DNA of 7,369 bases, from the NCBI GenBank assembly GCA_031273405.1, contig JAISRW010000008.1:1-7369 (forward strand), written 5' to 3'. The stretch is from Treponema sp. (GTDB lineage: Bacteria; Spirochaetota; Spirochaetia; Treponematales; Breznakiellaceae). Positions 1-6,487 of this stretch are shown piece after piece (the first letter of the stretch is position 1; every line of letters begins with the position of its first letter). The notes beneath the pieces were generated by a model, which saw only the letters and a program-made list of their open reading frames with translations, was not told the origin of the DNA and searched no databases. A program made the position numbers and the translations under genes.

Positions 1-113
1 CCCACGGCTCCGTATTGGATGGCGTCCATATAATCATCCCGCAGGGCGGAATCGTTGCACCAGCGGCTCTCGGTATTTTCGGCCATCCATTTTAAATAAA
101 GGTTCTCACGCAT
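1..113 (-). CDS. Transaldolase-like protein, N-terminal fragment (runs off the left edge)
   Basis: Only the first 37 codons are present. The peptide begins MRENLYLKWMAENTES and ends DAIQYGAVG at the window edge. From family knowledge, transaldolase-like class I aldolases have an N-terminal segment of this kind, in which GAVG leads into a TTNP-type motif; that motif would lie just outside the window. Transaldolases transfer a dihydroxyacetone unit between sugar phosphates in the cytoplasm through a Schiff-base lysine, which is not visible here. The ATG is preceded by GAGGGAG, seven bases upstream, a good ribosome binding site. The gene follows the dehydrogenase on the same strand after 41 bases, so it is probably the second gene of that transcription unit. 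The family call rests on a short stretch and is moderate. An HMM search on the full gene would settle it. Confidence 0.6.
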   Translation of the reverse strand, partial: MRENLYLKWMAENTESRWCNDSALRDDYMDAIQYGAV

Positions 114-138
114 TTTACGCTCCCTCAAAAAATTGCCT

Positions 139-153
139 CCCGGCGCTGCCGGG
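139..153 (-). other. Intercistronic GC hairpin
   Basis: CCCGGC and GCCGGG form a perfect 6-bp stem with a 3-base loop, between the dehydrogenase stop codon and the ribosome binding site of the transaldolase-like gene. On the minus strand a run of six T follows after five bases. It could be a weak terminator or attenuator that lowers expression of the second gene, or an mRNA-stabilising element. The stem is short and the T run is not directly adjacent, so termination is uncertain. Confidence 0.4.
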
Positions 154-154
154 A

Positions 155-913
155 TTAACCCATCCAGAATCCGCCGTTAATATCCAGGGCTATCCCTGTC
201 ACATAACCGGCTTCCTCGCTGGCAAGATAGCATATGCCGGCGGCCACATCATCGGATTCACCGATTCTGCCCAGGACGTTTTGGCTTTCGAGGACTTTCA
301 TCTGCTCCTCCGTATAGGCGTCCATGATGGGCGTCCTGGTCGGGCCGGGGCAGACTGCGTTTACGGTGATCCCCAGGGGGCCGAGGTGCCGGGCGCATCC
401 CCGGGTGATGGCAATCATGCCGCCCTTGGATGCGGCGTAACTCATGGAATTGCCCACTCCGCCCATTCTGCCGGCCACGGAGGCGATGTTGATTACCCTG
501 GGATGTTTGCTTTTCTTTAAATAGGGCAGGGCCTTCTGGAGCATAAAGAAGGAACCCGTCAGATTCACCTTGAGAATTTTCTCCCATTCCTCAAGCTCTA
601 TGTCCGGTATTTTTGCCGCGCTCAGAATGCCCGCGCCGTTCACCAGAACGTCCAGCCGGCCGAAATGCTCCGCCGCCGCTTTAACGGTCCTCTCTATGGC
701 CCTCTGATCCGAAACATCGCAGGCCAGGGGAAAGGCTTCGGCGCCGCCTAAAGCGTTGAGCTCGGCGGCGATCTTCTCCAGCTTTTCTCCGTTCATATCC
801 ACCAGGGCCGTTTTCATTCCGTTCCGGCACATCATCCTGGCGGTATGACAGCCGATACCCTGGGCTGCGCCTGTTACTATAGAAACGCGGCCTTCCAGTG
901 TCAAAAACCCCAT
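155..913 (-). CDS. Short-chain dehydrogenase/reductase (SDR family, NAD-type)
   Basis: This 252-residue protein has the full length and motifs of a classical SDR oxidoreductase, a cytoplasmic enzyme that interconverts an alcohol and a ketone. The Rossmann nucleotide-binding motif TGAAQGIG is at residues 14-21. NGAG is at 92-95. The catalytic tetrad is visible as Asn117, Ser145, Tyr159 and Lys163 (YAASK at 159-163), and PGPTRTP follows at 189-195. Asp39 at the end of the second beta strand favours NAD(H) over NADP(H), by family knowledge. The substrate cannot be read from the sequence. FabG-like 3-oxoacyl reductases share this fold, but Asp39 and the transaldolase-like neighbour point to a sugar or polyol dehydrogenase. 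The start is well supported: GGGAGG lies six bases before the ATG. A consensus promoter lies about 80 bases upstream. It is the first gene of a probable two-gene unit. Confidence 0.93.
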   Translation of the reverse strand: MGFLTLEGRVSIVTGAAQGIGCHTARMMCRNGMKTALVDMNGEKLEKIAAELNALGGAEAFPLACDVSDQRAIERTVKAAAEHFGRLDVLVNGAGILSAAKIPDIELEEWEKILKVNLTGSFFMLQKALPYLKKSKHPRVINIASVAGRMGGVGNSMSYAASKGGMIAITRGCARHLGPLGITVNAVCPGPTRTPIMDAYTEEQMKVLESQNVLGRIGESDDVAAGICYLASEEAGYVTGIALDINGGFWMG

Positions 914-957
914 ACAGAACCTCCCGCAAAATCCCTTCCCGTTGTATTTCTAAGATG

Positions 958-974
958 TATACTTTCAATGTATA
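958..974 (-). promoter_or_regulatory. Candidate operator in the dehydrogenase leader (TATAC-N7-GTATA)
   Basis: An inverted repeat, TATAC and GTATA separated by seven bases, lies 14-30 bases downstream of the predicted transcription start. The same segment can be read as two direct ATGTATA copies 13 bp apart (955-961 and 968-974). Its position suits a repressor site. No regulator gene is in the window, and in AT-rich DNA short repeats also arise by chance. Confidence 0.35.
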
Positions 975-994
975 TAACAACAGTGGGTATATAA

Positions 995-1023
995 ATTATA
1001 TAAGCCTTTTTTTATTCTGTCAA
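995..1023 (-). promoter_or_regulatory. Consensus sigma-70 promoter of the dehydrogenase unit
   Basis: Read on the minus strand, TTGACA (1023-1018) and TATAAT (1000-995) are both perfect hexamers and are separated by the ideal 17 bp. Transcription should start near 988, giving a leader of about 75 bases before the dehydrogenase ATG. The -10 box lies inside a 15-bp AT palindrome (988-1002; TATATAA and TTATATA around one central base), which could be an operator or simply easily melted DNA. A promoter this strong implies control by a repressor or a need for high expression. Confidence 0.85.
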
Positions 1024-1030
1024 ATGAGCC

Positions 1031-1204
1031 TGTCCCAAAACCCAGGGCAACAGCACTTACTTTTTTAACTTCTGAAATCCTCTTAAAACCGCAATGGTTA
1101 CGAAGAAGAACCTAACCGCGAACCGCGAACTTTCGGTTCGATGGCTCGCGGGCGCAAAGGCGAAGATCCCGGGCGCTGAAAAAAGAGCGGACTTCCCCCA
1201 TAAC
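1031..1204. other. Structured intergenic region between mutY-like gene and dehydrogenase promoter
   Basis: No gene is supported here. The stretch holds a 7-bp inverted repeat, CGAACCG (1119-1125) and CGGTTCG (1134-1140). A tandem AACCGCG pair (1114-1127) overlaps its left arm. GGTTA (1096-1100) can pair with TAACC (1113-1117), and CGCGGG lies just beyond at 1147-1152. These could form the 3' structure of the mutY-like operon transcript, but no hairpin is followed by a clean T run, so a rho-independent terminator is not convincing. The clustered GC-rich palindromic words look like a dispersed intergenic repeat. That needs a comparison with the rest of the genome. Confidence 0.4.
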
Positions 1205-2017
1205 CTATTCCCTGATCCTGTAAATCCCCCCTTCTTCCGCTACCATGGCTTCTTTTTCCAGGGCTTTTAAGGCACGGTAAATGTCCTCTTTGTTCCTTTT
1301 GATTTCGGGCAGCTTTTCGAATTCTTCCAGGGCCGCGGGGCCGCGGGAAACCAGGGCGCGGATGAGGCTGCCCCTGAGCTCGCGGAAAGAGCCGCTGAAG
1401 CTGCCCTGGCGGGTATAGTGGGCGCTGCGGCGGCCGGGGTTGGGGGTGAGCTTTTTCAGGGCCGCGCCGTAATCCATCAGGGCCCAGTACCAGGCGCGGG
1501 GATTTTTCCGGTCCAGGCATTTTTCCAGAATCGGGAATATCTCCCGGTCGTGGACTTCGGCGGAATCGTCAAAAAAGAAGTGGATCATCACGGTCCGTAT
1601 GTTGGTCTCGATAAAGACCTCCGGGCGGTTCCAGGCGAAGCAGGAGACGGCCCCGGCGGTGTAGGCCCCTATGCCCGGCAGTCTCGCCAACTCCGCCGCC
1701 GTGCCGGGGACGCGGCCCCCCAGTTCCCGGCTGATGATTCCGGCGCATTCCTTGAGGTTCCGGGCCCGGCGGTTATAGCCCAGGCCGCTCCATTCCCTGA
1801 GGACTTCCTCAAAGGGCGCCCGGTGGAGATCCTCAGGCCCGGGCCACTTTGCCATCCAGCGCTCCCAGTAGGGTACTACCCTCTCGGTCTGGGTCTGCTG
1901 AAGCATGATCTCCGAGACCAAAACCCCCCAGGGCCCGGTCTTTTCCCGCCAGGGGAAGGAGCGCCCCTGGTCTTTATAAAACGAGTAAATCAGGGTCCTG
2001 AATTCTTCTATTTCCAT
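1205..2017 (-). CDS. mutY: MutY-like adenine DNA glycosylase, HhH-GPD family, without iron-sulfur cluster
   Basis: This 270-residue protein matches the catalytic core of MutY, which removes adenine mispaired with 8-oxoguanine in base excision repair. The motif SEIMLQQTQ (35-43) carries Glu36, the adenine-binding acid. The helix-hairpin-helix LPGIG is at 113-117. Two features are atypical. The segment that normally holds the catalytic Asp reads FIETNIRT, with Glu137 in its place. The four C-terminal cysteines that bind the 4Fe-4S cluster are absent: the only cysteines are 91, 126 and 167. The protein is also shorter than the roughly 350 residues of E. coli MutY and lacks its NUDIX-like 8-oxoG recognition domain. 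I recall a group of such cluster-free proteins with the same ALMDYG and RSAHY motifs, so this is probably a distinct subfamily and its substrate is less certain. An in-frame TAA two codons upstream fixes the ATG start; the ribosome site is weak. It is the last gene of the operon, 41 bases after the cmk-like gene. Confidence 0.85.
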   Translation of the reverse strand: MEIEEFRTLIYSFYKDQGRSFPWREKTGPWGVLVSEIMLQQTQTERVVPYWERWMAKWPGPEDLHRAPFEEVLREWSGLGYNRRARNLKECAGIISRELGGRVPGTAAELARLPGIGAYTAGAVSCFAWNRPEVFIETNIRTVMIHFFFDDSAEVHDREIFPILEKCLDRKNPRAWYWALMDYGAALKKLTPNPGRRSAHYTRQGSFSGSFRELRGSLIRALVSRGPAALEEFEKLPEIKRNKEDIYRALKALEKEAMVAEEGGIYRIRE

Positions 2018-2058
2018 AATTTATACGCTTTCATGTTTTACGGTCTTAGGGGGCGGAA

Positions 2059-2613
2059 TTATGCTTCTTTGAACTTGTCGTTAATTTTGGTGATGATGAG
2101 CTCGGTAATTTTCATGGGGCTCAGGACATCGGTGTCTATGATAAGATCCGCGAAGGAATAGTCGTCGTTATCTATGTTGTAAATTCTGATATACCGTTCC
2201 CTGTCCTGTCTGTCCCTTTCGGCGGTAAAGGCGGCGATCTTTTCAAGGCTGCCCCCCTCGCGGGTCCTGATGCGGGCGGCCCTGGTCTCGGGGCCGGCGG
2301 TGAGGAAGACCTTGAGGTCGGCTTCGGGAAGCATCCAGATGGCGAGCCTGGAGCCCAGGACGCAGCCGCCCTCTTCCCGGGCCAGGGAGACTTGGCGACT
2401 GTCTACTTCCCTGTCCCAGGAATCGTCTTTGGCGGCCAGGGCCAAAACTTCCGCCAGTTCCAGGCCCTTCTCCTGGGCCAGGCTGCGGAAGGTAAAATTG
2501 ATGAACCTGAGTTCCAGGCTGTCCGCCAGAAGACGGCTTACGGTGGTATTGCCGCAGCCGCTTTTCCCTGAGATGGCGATCTTCAACTGATTCGGTTTGG
2601 CATTATTCGACAT
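2059..2613 (-). CDS. cmk: Cytidylate kinase-like P-loop kinase
   Basis: This 184-residue protein resembles the archaeal-type or short (d)CMP kinases, which phosphorylate CMP to CDP for nucleic acid and lipid precursor synthesis. The P-loop is GKSGCGNTT (16-24), with Asn22 where the Walker lysine normally stands. Archaeal-type CMP kinases also lack that lysine, usually having GTTT, so this is probably a family feature. The REVDSRQ (68-74) and GSRLA (87-91) segments fit CMP binding. The arginine-rich stretch from about 111 to 118 and the RDRQDRERY stretch fit a lid that closes on phosphate. The ATG overlaps the 3' end of yicC by 11 bases, and GGGAG lies ten bases upstream, so translation is likely coupled. 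Other small nucleoside kinases are the main alternative. Confidence 0.78.
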   Translation of the reverse strand: MSNNAKPNQLKIAISGKSGCGNTTVSRLLADSLELRFINFTFRSLAQEKGLELAEVLALAAKDDSWDREVDSRQVSLAREEGGCVLGSRLAIWMLPEADLKVFLTAGPETRAARIRTREGGSLEKIAAFTAERDRQDRERYIRIYNIDNDDYSFADLIIDTDVLSPMKITELIITKINDKFKEA

Positions 2614-3469
2614 TACGTAACTGCTCCCTGATATTTTCCAACGCGCTCTTCATGGATACTACCGCCCGGCTCACTTCGAGGATGGGGGTCTTGGAGCCTA
2701 TGGTATTTATTTCCCGGTTTATCTCCTGGCAGAGGAAGTCGAGCTTCTTTCCGGGGCTGGGGTTGCTTTGGGCTTCAAGGCGGAATTCTTTTAAATGGGA
2801 AGAGAGCCGGGAGATCTCCTCGGAGATCGTGTACTTCATGAGGAGCACCGCCGTCTCCGCCAGGATGCGGTTCTCGTCAATCCTGTCCCCCAAAAGCTCG
2901 GCGAACCGGAGCTTGAGGTTTTCCGCGATAGAAGCCTCCAGTCCGGGCTCCAGGGCGGCCACGGCTTTTACCGCTTCTTCGAGCAGGGCGGCATGGGAGA
3001 GTATGTCCGCCTCGGTATGCTTCCCCTCCCGGAGCCGGTCGGCCTCGAATTGGTCCGCGGCGTCCGCGAGGACAGGCTCTATGTGGGCCCAATACTTCTC
3101 ATCGTCCCGGCTCTTTTCGGTTTCCAGGACCCCTTCGAGGTTCAAAAGGAGATTCAGATCCGGCTTCTGTTGGATTTCCAAAACCGCTCCCAGTTCGGCA
3201 ATGGCCTTTTGGTAGGCCCTGGCGGCCTCGGTGTTTACCGAAACCAGAACCTCCGCGTTATGCTCCCTGAGATGCACGGAAACATCGATCTTGCCCCGGC
3301 TGAACCGGGAGGCCAGATACCGGCGCGCCCTCATTTCCAGGGATGAAAGCCAGGGGGGGAGGTATACCGCCAGATCCAGGAAGCGGTTGTTGTAGCCTTT
3401 GATTTCCACCGAGACGCTTATGTTGTTATCCTGTTTTTCCCGGTAAGCGTAACCTGTCATGCTTTTCAA
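2603..3469 (-). CDS. yicC: YicC/YloC-family endoribonuclease
   Basis: This 288-residue protein has the usual length and both ends of the YicC/YloC family. The N-terminus MKSMTGYAYREK matches the family's MxxSMTGxG signature, and SRGKIDVSV near residue 60 matches its RGK/RGR segment. The C-terminal DUF1732 region (242-288) contains KLDFLCQEINRE, NTIGSK and ENIREQLRNVE. Members are reported to be single-strand endoribonucleases involved in RNA turnover. The start is TTG at 3469, overlapping the murC stop as TTGA. AGGAGG lies eight bases upstream, and this start gives the family N-terminus. The ATG three codons later would lose conserved residues. The gene therefore appears translationally coupled to murC. 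Confidence 0.92.
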   Translation of the reverse strand: MKSMTGYAYREKQDNNISVSVEIKGYNNRFLDLAVYLPPWLSSLEMRARRYLASRFSRGKIDVSVHLREHNAEVLVSVNTEAARAYQKAIAELGAVLEIQQKPDLNLLLNLEGVLETEKSRDDEKYWAHIEPVLADAADQFEADRLREGKHTEADILSHAALLEEAVKAVAALEPGLEASIAENLKLRFAELLGDRIDENRILAETAVLLMKYTISEEISRLSSHLKEFRLEAQSNPSPGKKLDFLCQEINREINTIGSKTPILEVSRAVVSMKSALENIREQLRNVE

Positions 3470-5010
3470 ACCGCCTGCCTCCTCGTTTCATTTTCCTTCT
3501 TTTCCTCGGTTTTTTCCTGCTCCCGGCTTTTTCCCTGTTCCCGCTCTTTTTCTTTGTAGAACAAAAGAAGCTTCCGGCCCAGCTTCCAGTTGTCCCCGGC
3601 CCCCAGGGTGATGAAGAGATCCCCCGGACGGAGCAGCTTTGCCAGGGGCTCCGCGGCGTCTTCGGGTTCTTCGACGTAAAACACCCTCAGTCCTTCTTTG
3701 TCGTTTAAACGATCCCTGGTCTTTTCGAAGAGCGTGAGGCCCGTAACGCCCCCGGCGTACTGTTCCCTGGCGGAGGCGTAGATCCTGTGAAGGGCCAGAA
3801 TATCGGCCTTATCGAAGGAGGCCGCGAATTCATCCAACAGGGAAGCGGTACGGCTGTAGGTATGGGACATGAAGCTCACAACCAGCCTGCGCCGGGGATA
3901 GAATTCCTTCAGCCCCGCCAGGGTGGTTTTGATAGCCCTAGGGTGATGGCCGTAGTCGTCCATAAAGAGTATGCCGGCGGCCTCGCCCAGGATCTCCGAT
4001 CTCCTACGGCTGCCCCCGAATTCCTCCAGGGCCTTCCTCACCCCTTCCCTCCTCTCCATGTTCCAGCCTGAGGAATTCGGCCCGCCGAATTCCTCGCGGA
4101 CCAGCGACGAAACGAGGGCCAGGGCCGCCGCCGCGTTGAGGCAGGAATGGCGGCCCGGAATCCGCAAGCTCAACTCGCCGGGGAAGGCCCGGATGCGGAA
4201 CATCACGCGCTCGTCCTTTACCTCGTAGGATTCTATCCTCCAATCCCCTTCCGCCTGGAACCCGTAGGGAATAAAGCTTATGTCCCGGCCTTCTTTTTTA
4301 AGGGTCTCCGCGGCTTCGGCGGCGCCGGGATCGTCGGCGCAGTAAATGAGGCTGCCCCCCGGGGGGAGGAGGCGGCAGTATTCCAGGAAGGCGTCCCGTA
4401 TGGATTCGTAGGAAGGGTAATAATCCTGGTGATCCTCTTCCACGCTGGTAAGGACTATGCGCCGGGGATGGAAGGCGAGAAAATGGCGGCGGTATTCACA
4501 GGTCTCGGCCACAAAGTACTTTTCCCCCAGGCTGAGGGTGGAACGGCCCCCGAAGGCGCTCACGCCGCTCCCGGCCAGGATTTTGGCGGGGAGGCCGGCG
4601 CCCCGTATGGCGGCGCCGGTCATGGCGGCGGTGGTGGTTTTCCCGTGGACCCCGGCTATGCCGGAGGAATCGAAGAGGCCGGAATAGGCCCCCAGGGCGT
4701 CGGTGTATTTGAGGATCTCAAGATTCCGCCTCCGGGTTTCGGCCATTTCGGGATTGGTCTCAAAGGAATAGGCCGCGGAATAGACCACCAGATCCGGGGG
4801 GGGATCATTTTCGATGTGCGAAGGGTCAAAGGACTCGTAATAGGGTATCCCCTCGGCTTTGAGGATGGCGTCGGTATAAAAGGTCTCGTCCCTGTCCGAG
4901 CCGGACACCGAGACCCCCGAATGGTGCAGCAGTTCCGCCAGGGCGCACATTCCGGTCCCCTTGATCCCGATGAAATACGCCTTCTTAAGTGAATCTACCT
5001 TAAAACCCAT
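3466..5010 (-). CDS. murC: UDP-N-acetylmuramate--L-alanine ligase (MurC)
   Basis: MurC adds L-alanine to UDP-N-acetylmuramic acid using ATP, the first step in building the peptidoglycan stem peptide in the cytoplasm. All three Mur ligase domains are visible. The N-terminal Rossmann domain has GIKGTGMCALAE (15-26) and SGSD (36-39). The ATPase domain has GVHGKTTT (120-127, Lys124) and EEDH (191-194), followed by GRHSCLNA (286-293). The C-terminal domain has DDYGHHP (351-357), SHTYSRT and a late LGAGDNW. The ETCEYRRHFL segment replaces the EADESDxSF of E. coli-type MurC; I associate it with a MurC subgroup found outside the proteobacteria. At 514 residues it is longer than usual because of a Lys/Glu/Arg-rich tail over about the last 28 residues, likely disordered. 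The ATG is forced by an in-frame TAA two codons upstream, yet there is no Shine-Dalgarno sequence. It is the first gene of the four-gene operon. Confidence 0.95.
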   Translation of the reverse strand: MGFKVDSLKKAYFIGIKGTGMCALAELLHHSGVSVSGSDRDETFYTDAILKAEGIPYYESFDPSHIENDPPPDLVVYSAAYSFETNPEMAETRRRNLEILKYTDALGAYSGLFDSSGIAGVHGKTTTAAMTGAAIRGAGLPAKILAGSGVSAFGGRSTLSLGEKYFVAETCEYRRHFLAFHPRRIVLTSVEEDHQDYYPSYESIRDAFLEYCRLLPPGGSLIYCADDPGAAEAAETLKKEGRDISFIPYGFQAEGDWRIESYEVKDERVMFRIRAFPGELSLRIPGRHSCLNAAAALALVSSLVREEFGGPNSSGWNMERREGVRKALEEFGGSRRRSEILGEAAGILFMDDYGHHPRAIKTTLAGLKEFYPRRRLVVSFMSHTYSRTASLLDEFAASFDKADILALHRIYASAREQYAGGVTGLTLFEKTRDRLNDKEGLRVFYVEEPEDAAEPLAKLLRPGDLFITLGAGDNWKLGRKLLLFYKEKEREQGKSREQEKTEEKKENETRRQAV

Positions 5011-5046
5011 ATCTTATGGTATATAAGAAATATATGGAATCTTCAA
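5008..5046. promoter_or_regulatory. Divergent murC/folC control region with overlapping -10 candidates
   Basis: The two start codons sit at the ends of an imperfect inverted repeat: CATAT-CTTAT (5008-5017) and ATAAG (5023-5027) with ATATG (5032-5036). For murC (minus), TTGAAG (5046-5041), 17 bp and TATACC (5023-5018) would start transcription at about 5010, the A of its ATG. For folC (plus), TATAAG (5022-5027) would start transcription at about 5034, the second folC ATG; its -35 is poor. Both genes lack a Shine-Dalgarno sequence, which fits leaderless mRNAs. This is an inference from spacing only. Confidence 0.45.
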
Positions 5047-6425
5047 CACCTTTTAGAAATTCCGGCGAAGTCTTTGAGTGGCTTTCCCGGTTCATCAACC
5101 TTGAGCGGGGGCAGAGCGGCAAAAGCTTCCGCCTGGACCGCATGGAAATCCTGGCGGAAAGGGCGGGGCATCCGGAAAGATGCGCCCCCCTAATCCACAC
5201 GGCGGGTTCCAAGGGAAAGGGATCGGTAACGGGAATGATCGCCGCCATCCTCGAAAAAGCGGGCTATAAAACCGCCTGTTACGCTTCCCCCCATGTGAGC
5301 GATTTTAGAGAGAGGATCAAGGAGGGGAGCAGGTTTTTCGGCGAGCCGGTTTACGCCCAGGCCGGGGACGAACTCCGGGCAGTCACCGAAGATTTGATTC
5401 ATTCCCCGAAGCCCGAATACAGACTTTTTAACCCTTCCCTGGAGGGCGGGGAGGAACCGACGTTCTTCGAGCTCATGACCCTGTGGTTTTTCCTCTGCGC
5501 CCGACTGTCGGGATGCCGCTTTATGGCGGTGGAGACCGGTATGGGCGGCCGCCTGGACGCCACCAATATCGTAAAGCCCCTGGTCTCGGTGATCACCCCC
5601 ATCGAACTGGAACACACCGTCTATCTGGGAAACACCCTGGCGGCCATAGCGGGGGAAAAGGCGGGGATCGTCAAGGCGGGGCGGCCCCTGGTTCTCTCGG
5701 AACAGGAGGACGAAGCCCTGGGGGTCTTCCAAAAGAAGGCCCTTGAAACCGGAAGCCCCCTGGTCTATCTCCCCGAAGAGGCGGAGCTCAAGAACATAGC
5801 GGTCACCGAAGAAAGGACCGCTTTTACCCTGAATTTGAGAAATTCCGCAAGGCCCCGGGCTCTTGACCTTTCGGTCGCCATCCCCGGGGAGATCCAGGCG
5901 AAGAACGCGGGCCTGGCGGTTCTTGCCCTGAGAACGGCCCTGGCCGTAGACGACGGGGCGATACGGGAAGGGCTCGAAGGCTTCAGCCTTCCCGGCCGCT
6001 TCGAAAGAATCAGGACCGATCCGGTCTTTATCATCGACGGCGCCCATACGGTCCGCAGCGCCGCCCTCTGCGCGGAAACTTTTACGCGGCTTTACGGGGA
6101 GGGGGGCGTCCTGCTTTTCGGCTGCGCCGCCGGGAAGGACGTGGCTTCTATGGCGGAACTTCTGCTCCCCCGCTTTTCCAGGATCATCATCACCACTCCG
6201 GGGAGCTTCAAAAAGAGCTCCCCCCCGGAAATCCTCGAGGCTTTCAGCCGGAAAGCCGGGGAAACGATACGTCCCCCGGAACTATTCTACATCCCCCAAA
6301 CGGACAAAGCCATAGAAAAAGCCCTGGAGCTGGGAGAAAAAACGGGCCTCCCGATCCTGGGGACCGGTTCCTTCTACCTGGCCGCGGAGATACGGAACAC
6401 GATAAAAGCGGGGGATGGAGGGTAG
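5016..6425 (+). CDS. folC: Folylpolyglutamate/dihydrofolate synthase (FolC)
   Basis: FolC adds glutamate to folates, and in many bacteria also makes dihydrofolate from dihydropteroate; it is a cytoplasmic ATP-dependent Mur-ligase relative. The 469-residue protein shows the P-loop GSKGKGS (64-70, usually GTNGKGS), SPHVSDFRERI (91-101), ETGMGGRLDATN (173-184), TPIELEHTVYLG (194-205), GEKAGIVK (213-220), LPGRFE (325-330) and DGAHT (341-345, usually DGAHN). Length is normal for the family. The start is ATG at 5016 or ATG at 5034. A TAA at 5001-5003 rules out anything further upstream, and neither has a ribosome site. The 5034 start would match a leaderless transcript from the TATAAG at 5022. The gene is transcribed away from murC and no clear terminator follows it. 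Whether it has one or both activities cannot be told from sequence alone. Confidence 0.94.
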   Translation: MVYKKYMESSTPFRNSGEVFEWLSRFINLERGQSGKSFRLDRMEILAERAGHPERCAPLIHTAGSKGKGSVTGMIAAILEKAGYKTACYASPHVSDFRERIKEGSRFFGEPVYAQAGDELRAVTEDLIHSPKPEYRLFNPSLEGGEEPTFFELMTLWFFLCARLSGCRFMAVETGMGGRLDATNIVKPLVSVITPIELEHTVYLGNTLAAIAGEKAGIVKAGRPLVLSEQEDEALGVFQKKALETGSPLVYLPEEAELKNIAVTEERTAFTLNLRNSARPRALDLSVAIPGEIQAKNAGLAVLALRTALAVDDGAIREGLEGFSLPGRFERIRTDPVFIIDGAHTVRSAALCAETFTRLYGEGGVLLFGCAAGKDVASMAELLLPRFSRIIITTPGSFKKSSPPEILEAFSRKAGETIRPPELFYIPQTDKAIEKALELGEKTGLPILGTGSFYLAAEIRNTIKAGDGG

Positions 6426-6487
6426 TACCGTGATTGGGAAAGCAACCCCTCTTCAGGGCCGGCGCATATAAACTTTTTACCCCTGAG

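Noticed and set aside
1179..1190. Rho-independent terminator just after the mutY-like gene (T6 on the minus strand)
   Set aside because: The only stem before the T run is about three base pairs, and nothing longer pairs in the right place.
4147..4992. Long plus-strand open frame opposite murC, and other long frames opposite yicC, folC and mutY-like genes
   Set aside because: These are shadows caused by GC-rich codon use; they show Gly/Pro/Arg-rich sequence without motifs, while the opposite strand carries complete conserved domains.
6448..6474. Terminator after folC (CCCT-CTTC-AGGG, then a T run)
   Set aside because: The stem is only four base pairs and the T run is about ten bases further on, separated by an unrelated segment.
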